A DNA stretch of 64,000 nt from Oreocharis arfaki (Eukaryota; Chordata; Aves; Passeriformes; Paramythiidae): NCBI GenBank assembly GCA_013398015.1, contig VZRR01012726.1:62001-126000 (forward strand), written 5' to 3'. Position 1 is the first letter of the stretch. Each line of letters begins with the position of its first letter. The position numbers were made by a program, and so were the translations under genes. Below are positions 37,501 through 48,110 of the stretch, piece by piece. The notes beneath the pieces were generated by a model. It saw only the letters and a program-made list of their open reading frames with translations, was not told the origin of the DNA and ran no database searches.

Positions 37501-40500
37501 ATGTCTGATCCTCCCTTTCCTCATCCTGGCCAAAGGCAGGGACCTTCTATTCCTATTCCTGGTTGGGGAATCTTTGTGATGCCAGATCTAAAGTCCCCTC
37601 ACCAGGGTTAAACATGTGGCAAACAGTCATCCTTTTGCAACTTCTGCGGGTACCTGAACAACCTTGCTCCATGTTTTCTCCTCATGTGTGAAATTATTAC
37701 AAACAATATGAAGAATGTAGATTTGACATTGAAATACCAGCACTATTATCCTGTCTGGTCACAGAAGAATTGTGTACTAATTGTGTTTTTCACATATATA
37801 ACTCACTGCAGCTGCAGAAGATTAGGGTCTATATTTTGTCCATGCCTTAAATAAGTACTGTTATCAATTTATAATGAGTCTTCTTAACGATTAAAAACTA
37901 TAGAAATTAAGATTTTAAATTAATTTCCGTAACAAATTGTTATCGCACCTCTTTGCAAACAAAGAGTAGCTGAGGAGCTGAAAACTGCTTCTGGCCATTC
38001 TGGCCCCTTCCCTCCTGCCCTGCGTCACGGGCTCTCTCATACCCTCCGCTGCACTCAGAGGGCACTCTGGGATCAGTGGGATGCTCTGCAGGACTCCTTT
38101 AGCACCACCAGGTGTCCCTGACATTTAAGAAATAACCATCCGAAGTCTACCTTAGAAGACAAAACGCTTTTTTAAAAAAATCAACTGGAATAGTGTTTCC
38201 AAAACGGGCAAAAATGCGAGAAGCATCCATCCTCCCTGCCTCCCTCGCTCTCTCCCTCCGTCCCTGAGCACAGGCTGTGACAGAACTAAGATGATTTATG
38301 TCCATGGGCACAGGCTGGCACAGCCTTCCAGCAATACTGTACTACACTTACTACCTCTGCTCTTGTCACGTGTCTTCGAACAGAAATGAATATGAGAAAA
38401 TTCCTGACATGACCGTGAGACATTTCAGAAAGAAATGCAGCCTGGTACTCATCTGCCCACCTTCAGTGGCAGCTCTGGGAGTGTGTGTAGCTGCTCCACC
38501 AGGAATTTCCACGGTTCCTGCACATCTTCCTTTGGTCCTTGGCCCTGGGAATGAGCATTCAAGCCCAGACGGACAGGGACACTGCAGAGGTCCTTCCAGC
38601 TTTGTGGACTGTCTCAGAGTCTCTATTAGCAAATATCTGAGGAAGGAATACAATAGTAGAGAAATACAAAATAATTTTTTCTCTTTCCTATTCTCCCAGA
38701 CTCCAATTCTCAGTAAAGTCCTTCCCATACCTTCAGAGATGCCCTTTCTGTGCCTTATGTTCTTATATTGCAAAACAAATATTTGAAACTACTATATTTA
38801 ACTGACCTGCACAGTGCCACACCAATGGAGTTTATGACATAACCTATATTCAGTACTGATTTGATCTATTAAGTTTCCTTTTCTCAGCTCTGCTCCTCTT
38901 TTCTCTTCTCTGTGGTTGGACAGATGTATGCATACAGGCCACATAAAATCCCCAGAAAAGGATGAAAATAAAATGTTGGGATCAGCCAAGAGTTTCCTCA
39001 CCTGGGTCAGCTGCTGCATCAAACAGCAGCTCTCTGGCAGAGGCAGATTTTTCCTCTCAGCCCAGACCCCACCTGCTCACCTCCCTTTTCCTGCTGGAGC
39101 TCTGAATCTCACAGTTAAAACAGCCACATTCCAATTGATAGGGCAGAAACAGCAGCCTTTTCTATCATGAAGAAAGGATTCCTGAATCACTAAGATGTCT
39201 CAAGTATGAAATAATGTGTCAGTTCTTCGAACTGTTTATTTCTGTATTCCTGATTTCCATATTAATTTATTTCTGTGCCAATCTCCAACTCTTTCTTACA
39301 AAAGCATTGATGAAACTATTTGCTAACACATATCCTACAAATCAACTGAGATCCATTTTAAAATTTTGACATAATTTAGCACATCATGTGGCAAATATAA
39401 ATCTTGCTACTATGAAATTATTATTTTAAGAGCTTTCTGAAATGTATATACCAAAGTATTAGCACTTTAAAAACCCTGGTCGAGAGTTGCTATTACTAGA
39501 CCCTGTTTCAGCATTTTTAGGTGTGAAAGATGCATTAGGTCACTCAATCTGGCAGCTAAAAAATAAATTTACTCATGTGAGGGCTTAAAAGGAAAGCAGT
39601 TCTTAAATTTAATACCACACAAGTGAGGCAGAGACATTTAGAAATAAATCATAATAAAAAGTTGTCTCCTCTGAAATGATCATTTGAATTTCTTTATAAT
39701 TTTCTGCCTGAGAATTTCATAGTAAAGGGTAGCTGTAGTTCTGTAGAGACTCTGACCAGTGCCAACTGGAGGCATCACTTAGTATTACACAGTTTTTCTT
39801 TGACAAACAAGTTAATAGCAAATAGATATGCACAGGCTATTGATGCATTTACTGAAACATCACCATCTGAATTTCTACCAGCCATCCTCTCCACTGCTTC
39901 ATCAGACAATAATCCCCTGAGTGAATTAGATGCCTCATGGTAAGCACATCGTTGCTTCCATGGACTAAGCCAGAGTTGCTCTGTTTGCAACCCTTTTCAC
40001 TGCTCCAAAAGAAGGATGAGTCAAGCAGGTTTAAAAATCAGTTGGAACTCATGTCCCGGTTGTAAAGGGCTCAAAAACAAGATAGAGAAAAAAGAAAGAA
40101 GTGGGATGCTTTCATTAATTCCTACTTCTCTAGGATTTAACATATTCCTTCTGTTGTTAGACTTTTAGAAGTGCTTCCAGACCACAGTATTCCTTTGGGT
40201 GCTGTAATGGCATTTATGGAGGGCAGAAGGAAGCACCAATGTATAAAACCTTCAGCAAGAACATTTTGAAACACAGAGCAATTTTGTGCCATTTAGGAAA
40301 AATCAAAGCATTTTTCTAAAGAGGACTACATTTGTAAATCAGAAAATATCATCTTTATTTCTTCACATTGATGTATTGCACAAACATTGCCAGAACCAAA
40401 GTGTCTGTAAACAGGCTAATTCCAAGATACCATTGCAGTTTAGTATTACTCTTCGTATGTAGCAAATCCCCACACAGGGAAAGGTTTAGCAAGGACACCT

Positions 40501-42221
40501 GTGGAAACAACACCCCTTAAATGTTTTAGGCATGGCCTCAATACTCACTCCATAAAGGAATCAGAGAGGCAGAAAAATTTAAAATCATTGCAAAAAGAAA
40601 ATTGGAAAATCAAGGAGTTTTTAAACTGAAGTCATTCTAGAGAAAATTATCGGTGCGGAATTCCTGTCAGACACAGAGATAGCAAAATGCTCACGACTGC
40701 AGGTTAATCACAGAAGCACCATGAAGACACATCAGACAGCAGAAAAAGCCCTCTGCTCATGTCAAAGGGAATGTAGGTGTTGGAGAGTCCTGCTGAGCAA
40801 GCAACAACCCTGTACATAGTCTTTCAATTTTAGTTAAATTTTGAGTCACAGCGATTTGGACTTACAGAAACAAAACTTTCTCTTAATCAGTTAAGGACCC
40901 CAGTGAAACTCAAAGATCTATCAAAGACAAATGCAAAAATAAATTAGGAGCTGGGTTTACAATAGATTATAATTATATAATATTATATATTATTATATTG
41001 TATAGATAAATTTTGCAACGCCTGTCCTCCAAATGAAGGTCCCCCCTGTAGTAAGAGCTCAGCAACAACAGAAACCAAGAGAATCCACGTGAGAGAGACA
41101 CATTATTAGTGGCACAGCTGCAGGAAACACTTCTGACAGAGCTGGCATCTTATTAGTTACTCCTAGTGCCATCAAGAAATAGGAAACTGCAATGTTCATG
41201 CGCCTCCTTGTTTTGTGTTGCTGTGGCTAAGGGAAAAGAGAATGCGTGGGCGGATTGTCTGGTGGATGCATAGCGCAAGTGAGATAAAAATTCTGATTAA
41301 ATATTTAGACTCAGGGAAAACAAAGGTGAATTGGGACATAAACTGAGCTGTGTTCTTGATTAATAAGGAAATGGTAATGCTTCCTTCAACGAGTAGAGGG
41401 CAGCAGTACCATTTGCTGCATAAATACTCTCCTGTAGACTATGCTTTTGTAATAGGCAGACAGAGAAGAATGGGAGTCCCTGCTCTGGAACAGGCAGCTG
41501 GAGGCAAAGGAAAGAAGGAAAGCAAATAAGCGCAGTTCCTCTAGCAAATTAAGTTCAAGGAACTCATAATATTGCATTTAGTATATAAACAAACATCCAT
41601 GAAAAAAACCCCACATTTTTTCTTCCAAATAGGACTTAATTATATTCTATGCATGAAAAGAATGAATTCTGCCTCAGGTCGATCAAAAATCTTCTGTCTG
41701 TTATGAATCTATATGGAGCCAAGAGGAACACACAGAGTGCATGATAGAGGCAATTATCAGGCTGCATGCACACATGTGCGTACCCTGCCTAGGCCGGGGG
41801 TGAGAACATGGCTGGCAATCATGAGTCTGTGCACAGCATAGCAACAGCTCTGTGTGTTTATGTGGCAGAATGATAGTTATTTGATATTCAACCACGTTCG
41901 AGAGTTTGCCCTGCCTTTCTCTCTCCAAAGGTTGCCCCTGCCATCTATATGTGTATGCTTTTTCTGTTTTAACAGCCAGGAAATGAGAAGCCCTCAGGGG
42001 CTGGAAGACTGATTGCTGTCTTCCTCTGAATTTGGATAAGTGAAGCTGTGACTCCTGTGCCCAGCTGTCAGCCCTGCTACACACAGCAGAGAGGAACAGA
42101 TGATAGCCAAGTACTCAGAACAGCCAAATAACAACTGGAAGGATCTGCCTGTATTAATCTGGCACAAAGCAGCGATGCTTTGGGTAGTTTAACAAGTTTG
42201 GATGTCATGGTTTGTACCATA
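37501..42221. other. Intergenic stretch; no gene recognised
   Basis: AT-rich. Up to 37.7 kb may be retroviral gag relic. Overlapping frames of 162 (plus) and 135 (minus) codons at 38298-38786 show no domain. An AT-only-like patch lies at 40970-41012. The 39200-39700 part is repeat-free and could hold conserved non-coding sequence, which is untested. Confidence 0.35.
40970..41012 (+). repeat. AT-rich low-complexity tract (TAT/ATA units)
   Basis: ATTATAATTATATAATATTA and further TAT repeats. A possible unwinding or cruciform-prone spot; no function can be assigned. Confidence 0.85.
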
Positions 42222-42257
42222 CTTTGATGTCCATATGTCTTTATATGGACATCAAAG
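42222..42257. repeat. Perfect 15-bp inverted repeat with 6-nt loop
   Basis: Left arm CTTTGATGTCCATAT (42222-42236), loop GTCTTT (42237-42242), right arm ATATGGACATCAAAG (42243-42257). All 15 pairs match. A smaller inverted repeat, ATGGT-TTGT-ACCAT (42207-42220), lies directly to its left. The loop is short for a microRNA precursor. It may be a cruciform-forming palindrome or a small transposon relic. Confidence 0.97.
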
Positions 42258-43899
42258 CCTTACGTAGGTTGATATTCTCCCAGAGGTCTACAGGTATAGA
42301 CCAGACACACCTCCACCTACAGGTATAGCATTAGCCAATGTGGGTTCATGGAGAGCCAGTGGGTTGGCTGGGTGAGCAACACCAAGACATCCACTGGGAA
42401 TGGGAAGGACTCTCTGCATGAACAGCGGCATGAGGCAATATGAGGCAAAATGGACCCCACACTTGTTTCCTTTTTTTTTTTTTTCCTAGCAAAGAATGAC
42501 TAATGTAGTTAATCAGGATTGCTCTGAGGTCTGGAAATGGCCTTTTTCTATTTTATCCCCATGAAATTTTTCTATACTTTTTTTTTTTGAGAAATTTCTT
42601 CAGAATAAAACTCAATCTACCAAAGGTTTAGCATATGGGCAGCCCAGACATGCCAAAGGATAGAAGCAGATAATTTGTTCGTAAATATGTAAGAGGATTC
42701 CCATAATTTCTTTCATAATACTTTGCTTGATTTTTCCTTCCTACATTTATAGCAGAAATGGGGAAATACTGACCATTGCTTAAATTAAATCTAACAAAAA
42801 GGCTCTATCGCAACCATTCAGCGTCCACTGATGCTGGGCTGCTGTTTAAGACTGACCTTAGCTGACCTTAGTAGTGGGATCATCTAAGGATACCAATCAT
42901 TAGAAGGGCTGCACTGTCACACAGAAGGAGGGAACCTGGTCAGTATTTTGCAGAAATCTGTGTTTTGAGCCATTGTTTTACCACAGATCAGCATAATCAA
43001 TGTTATCACTTTTATATAAGCTTATCATGGCTCACACACAAGGTAAGTAGTTGCCGCAGGACTGACACGGGACATCTTATCCAAGCTGGACAGAATCCTT
43101 TCCTAATACTAAAAGTTTCTGTTGTTGATGAGGCATAGCAGTGCCAACTGCAGCCATCTGAGGCTGACCAATGCCTTCTGGTAATTATTCATTAATTGAC
43201 TTCTAGACTGCATGGTGATTGTTAAGTCATGGAAGTTTCAGTGATCTAAGCAAGATAATGACATTCAAAAAGGAAAAGACTCATAGCTTCCAAAAAGACT
43301 CATAGCTTCCCTTCAGCTCACGAATTCAGACCACTCTGAATTCAGATCAGAAATTACAAAAGACAGAGCTTTTCGTTACCTCTTCCCCAGAATTTAAATT
43401 TCTCCTTAAAAAACATTACTGTATTATTTGTTTTATTTAATCTCAATAGAAATTATAGCAGCAATATATGACATGCTTACAGACTGTAGCCATGAATTTG
43501 GTAGGGCATGATGAGGTGATATTTATACTGAAAGAATATCTACCATGTTTACTGAACAGCCTGAGCACCACAAGCATCACTGTGGCCTAAAGGAAAAGAG
43601 AGGAATACACCGAAAGTTGTCCAGTGAGTTTCAGATGAGGGATGCTGAGAACCAATGAGTGCAGCAAAAAAGGTTCCAGGCAGGGAGGGGTAGAGAGTTT
43701 GGTTTCTGGAGGCACCTAATTTGGTGTGATACTTGATACTCAGAAATGGAAACTGTTGGAAAATTTTGCTACAGTCTTCAAGTTCCTGGCAGTCCACTTA
43801 ACATCCACATAATAAAAACAGACCCTGCGTGTCTGCCTGAAACATTACAGCATTTTGGTACCAGTCACCTTTAAATGATCAAATTTAGGTGAGGAGGAC
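42258..43899. other. Intergenic stretch; short direct repeats only
   Basis: Contains a 12-base direct repeat CTACAGGTATAG (42288-42299 and 42317-42328), and a near-duplicate of AAAAGACTCATAGCTTCC around 43277-43312. No exon or repeat family recognised. Confidence 0.5.
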
Positions 43900-43954
43900 A
43901 CTCATGTTCCACTCATGTTCCACTCATGTTCCACTCATGTTCCACTCATGTTCC
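43900..43954 (+). repeat. 11-bp minisatellite, five perfect copies
   Basis: Five identical units of ACTCATGTTCC in direct tandem. Because 11 is not a multiple of three, translated frames cycle through three readings; the apparent repeated peptide there (MFHSCSTHVPL) is fortuitous. Confidence 0.98.
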
Positions 43955-44746
43955 TGTCTACTCTTAAAGCCCAGGTGTACTCAATCCTTCCTCCCTTCTT
44001 CCATACATTCTTTACACATTTGTATTTACTTCCCTCTGCATAAAACCGTACTATTTAAGTACTATTTGCAGTACTCAGAGATTTGAAACACAATGATGGT
44101 AAATTATTTAGCAAACAATTAGAGGAAGGAGTGCAAACAAAACCACTAATTTCCAAAAGTATCTTTAATCACTTGGTGCAGGCTCAGAACCCCAAGCAAA
44201 TATTAAGATAATTAATAGCTGTCAACTTGTCAGTCTCATGAAAAGCACCTTCAGTCAATTATGCAAACGTCTCTCCCATACTTCAGAAGGTGTGAGCACA
44301 GCTACCTGCTGTTTCTGTCAAGGTCACACTGACTTCACAACACTCTTCCCATGGTGTAGAAGTTCAAATCTATTTTGATAGTTCCTTTAGGATTTCCAAG
44401 CCTTTGTTCAGCAATCGCTATCAATGAATGAAACACTTGCTTTGTATCTCCAATGAGTTCTTCAAACATAACCTTTGAATAACTTCCAATAATTGGATGA
44501 CAGATGACATGCATATGAGTTTGGATGCAAAAATTGTTCTAACAAAATCCAGACAAGCACAGAGATGTAGAATTCATGATCAAAAAGGCAAAACAAGGCA
44601 CCTTTCCAGAAGACAGCTGTTCCCATGCTTTGTTTTGCTGGAAGGATTTTGGCTTACAGGATTTAGAGGTATCTTGTCACTTGATAGCAACATATTCATG
44701 CCTTCAATAAGTACTTAAAGTATTAAATATAACTGCAAGTTGCCGG
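43955..44746. other. Intergenic stretch; nothing recognised
   Basis: AT-rich sequence between the minisatellite and the LTR. No exon or repeat family recognised. Confidence 0.4.
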
Positions 44747-45388
44747 TGTTGTGGATCTTTGGGATTCTTAACATCCTGTGAGGTGTGCTTTCCCCCACCC
44801 CTTTTAAGCAATAACCGCTAGTGGAGGATGTGATAGCTGCATCCACCTTACTCTGGACTTTGGGGGAGGATGGCAACATGGTAGCCAAGGGCTGTCTGGG
44901 ATGGTGACCCAGACGTCTTGCTGATATGCAAATATTACCATAAGTCACTCATCTTTCTCTATAAATAGCGGCCAGCCCAGGGCCTGTGGAGCTCTCCTGT
45001 ACAGCAGCGGGCCGCATGCCAGGATCTCTCCTTGAGCAGGGACACCTTTCAAGGTTGCTCCTCCAGGTCGAGAGACCCCTTCCCACAACAGATCTTCACT
45101 AAGTGATTAACAGCGTCATAGGCTTTGACTTTGTATGTAAGTGGTCTAAAGCATTGACTGTGCATGTATAATCCTTCCAACCTAAACTGTTGACCGAGTC
45201 TGGGACTAGGAGTGGACCCAGCTGTGCCTAGAATGCTCTCTGAGAAGGTTTATAGAAAGAAGGACAGTCTATTCTGAACCTCATGATTCACTGGGAGGGT
45301 CTCTCTGATGGCTTTGTCTGACCCTGTTCTCTATGCAGTAGCTAATCAAGTGTACCTTGCCATCAAATCTTGTCGAATCACTGTCACA
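44747..45388 (+). mobile_element. Endogenous retroviral LTR, sense, with TATA and octamer
   Basis: I recognise a widespread avian LTR. Seen: an octamer ATGCAAAT at 44926-44933, TATAAATAG at 44960-44968, then the familiar GCCGCATGCCAGGATCTCTC and GAGCAGGGACACCTTTCAAG, GGCTTTGACTTTGT, GTCTGGGACTAGGAGTGGAC and an end near CTGTCACA. Probable start is the TG at 44747. Neither terminus nor a target-site duplication could be fixed. No retroviral genes adjoin, so it looks solo. The core promoter text is well preserved. The exact superfamily is not certain. Confidence 0.8.
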
Positions 45389-47405
45389 TTTACCATTGAA
45401 CATTAACTCATGTTATATTGATAGAGTATATGGTGGCTTCTTTCTTGTGAGCAAAGTGCATCACACCAAGACACAAAGCTTATCAGTCTACTATCTATAT
45501 GAGAAGAAAACAGAAGGAATGTTGCTGGAGGTATGCCAACACTTCTGCCAAGAGAGCACTCTCTGGGAGGAGCACAACTCCAAAGACCCACCTTCGTTTT
45601 GGTACATCCTCATTAACCTCCCAGGAGGCAGGAAGTACCTGTACTTTTTTCCTTTACTGTGGGTTTTGCTAACTTAAAGCTGTAAATCCCCTTCAGTTCT
45701 TTTGCTGAGCATCATTGAGCATTACATATTTGTACTTAACCATTGTTGCTTTTAAATACAATGTAAGTGTGGTTTAGTGCGTTTCTGTGAGATTTCCTTG
45801 CTCTGACTTCTTAGTGAAGGAAAGCAGCATTATCAAGACAGAGCTGGACCGTCTGTCTTCTGGCACAGGACGGTACACCAATGCTGGCATTGTTATTTGC
45901 ATGTGGAGTGCTTCATGTGTTAGTGCTAAATATAAAGACAGGCACAGAGTGCCTCACTACCTTTCTGAAGGAGAGCATGTCTGTGTGGATGCTGCATTAA
46001 TCCTGTGACCCGCAAAAGGAGAGTGCAAGGATTAGGTTTCCAAAGAAATTAGGCACCCAAAACCTATTTTAGTGTTACTTCAGCTGCTTTCATCACATGA
46101 AATCTTACATCTCCAATGCTCAGGCACTGCCTAGCATCCCAATGACCAGCTCTGTAAATTCAGACTCCTTGTCTCCGAGCAACTCATTTTTACCTCTGAC
46201 AGAAGGAATTAAAGAAAAGAAAAATAAAAGAAGAGGAAAAAAGCCTGCTGTGTCTAAGTTTAAGAAGCTTAGAGCTATTTCAAAGAGCTCTGAAATGATC
46301 CTGTATTTGCCAGCCCTGGAGGAGGAGGCACTGGGAAGCAGAGTATGGCCTCCCCTCACTGCCAGCCCATCAGGCTGGGAAGAGTCAGCAGCACATCTGT
46401 GGTCTTCTGTGGCTCAGTTGCCTAGTCCTCCGAAAATTTGCTGGCTTAAGCTTCTGTTTGCTCAGGACTTCTGTATTGCACTGCATGGAAGCCCAGCCCT
46501 GGGAGTGCAGCTTTGGAGACTTGCTTGTGGTCCATTTGCATATTCTTGTGAGTCTCACTAGAATGCTTTGCAGTTGCATCCTCAGAGTCTGGAGGCAACC
46601 CAAAGGAAACCAGCATTGAACCTAAACCCATTTTGGTCTCCAGAGCTGATGCTGCGTTTTGGGAGCTAGCTCATGCCATATGCAATAAATGGTGATTTTA
46701 TGCCCCGGAATAGATTTACTGCAGGATCCCTTCCTCAGGGTGAGAAACAGCCTTGGCTTTAAGCAAGGGGACACAGCTTTTCAGCATCTGGATGCTTGTA
46801 ATATCAAGTATGGTAAGGGCTCTCTAGAGGCAGTTTTCACTGTCCATTAACTTTTGCAGTGTGTCAGCTTTCCAGTGTAGCTGGAGAAGCCACTATGAAG
46901 CTCGGGGTGCAAGGACAAAACACACCAATAAGGCAATAAAATTCTCTGGACTAACTAATGTGAGCCAGAAATCTTGGTTGACTCTCCTCTGGTAAAGTCA
47001 TCCTGCTTGTTTACAGCTCACAACAACTTAAAAACAACCCACACAGCCAGGAAGAAGTGCATTTTGCCCAGAGAGAAGTTGGAGCTCCCTGTCGCTGGAC
47101 AGCAGCAGAGGCAGCAGCTGGGACAGATGGAAAGCCATGCTATGAGCGTAACACTGATCCATGAGAAATGGTTTTGCACATTCTGCAGCATAGTCAAGTA
47201 CTTTTGCAACTTTCTAAGAAGCTAGGGAAAAGATCAAGAACAAAACTTGAGTTGAGGTTTGAGACTGCCTGTGACGGGTACAGTGAGATGATCTTTTTCT
47301 TTTCATTTCTTAGCATTTGCAGAAGAAAGAAGGCTATTATCACTGTAGGACCAGGCTACAGGCTTGGGGCCTCATCACAGACCTCTAGCAGATAGAGTGG
47401 GGTAT
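45389..47405. other. Intergenic stretch; no gene recognised
   Basis: The longest frame, 154 codons at 46097-46561 (plus), has a lysine-rich patch KEKKNKRRGKK but no recognisable domain or homologue, and no splice context was evident. Treated as chance. Confidence 0.4.
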
Positions 47406-48110
47406 TGCCTAGACATTTCCTTGGTTTAAGACTATTTAAGGGGGCGGACATTCCAAAATTAATTACCTCCCCTTTTAGTTTTAACCCTTCCCTTTCTACC
47501 TATAAAGGGAGACAAATGCAAGTAGATATAAGTGAAAAAGTTACTGTTTAGTAAAAATATGAAACAGCAACAGGCAAAATAACAGTAAGAAATAACTGGA
47601 TACAAAGTTGCTGAATCTCAGGACAGTGCCACCTCAATCTCTCCGGTGCTGGCAGGTTCGTTGACAAAGGCGGCTGAAAGACTCTGGCGGCTCGGAAACT
47701 CAGGAGCCGGAGAACTCTGCAAATCTGCAGAGTCAATTTCTCTGCCTCCTCCTGGGCTGGCTGGACAGAGCTGGTTGGTGCCAGCGCTGCAGTTTCTGAG
47801 CCATTCATTGGTGTGTTGTGGGGCACAACTGGTCTCCCCAAGCACCAAAACCAGCACCTCTCAGCCCCGATGGCTCTGACTCCGTACTGTGGCTGTAGAC
47901 AGGTATTGTGAAATTTTCCTTGAAGCAGTTTAGCATGGTAAAATGCAGTTTCTTTCAAGCAGGCAAGGAGCTCACAGAGAACAAAAGAAGGCTTCTGCCT
48001 TGCCCTGTCCCAGCTTCCCCTCAAGAAAGAAAGGGAAAGGGTGAGAGAATTCTGCCTGAGCGACCCTGACCTTAAAAGGACCTGGCACACTGACCTCTAT
48101 GGTTCTGTGT
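47406..48110 (-). mobile_element. Putative LTR-derived repeat, antisense
   Basis: Minus-strand reading gives a CTTTTAAGG TATA-like site near 48075, a long GC-moderate middle with a 180-codon open frame (48090-47548) of no recognised domain, then TTTCACTTATATCTACTTGC and a purine-rich segment with GTAGAAAGGGAAGGG and a CCGCCCCCTTAAAT-type end. These resemble the 3' end of an avian LTR, but from memory only. The left border could be the TG at 47406. Alternatives are a different dispersed repeat or unique DNA. Confidence 0.4.

Noticed and set aside
38298..38786. 162-codon plus frame overlapping a 135-codon minus frame
   Set aside because: No recognisable domain, no splice or promoter context; overlapping openness on both strands points to base composition.
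43900..43954. CRISPR-like repeat array
   Set aside because: Direct 11-bp tandem units without spacers, in a vertebrate genome.
46097..46561. 154-codon frame with a lysine-rich patch
   Set aside because: No homology recognised and no gene context; chance length for the window size.
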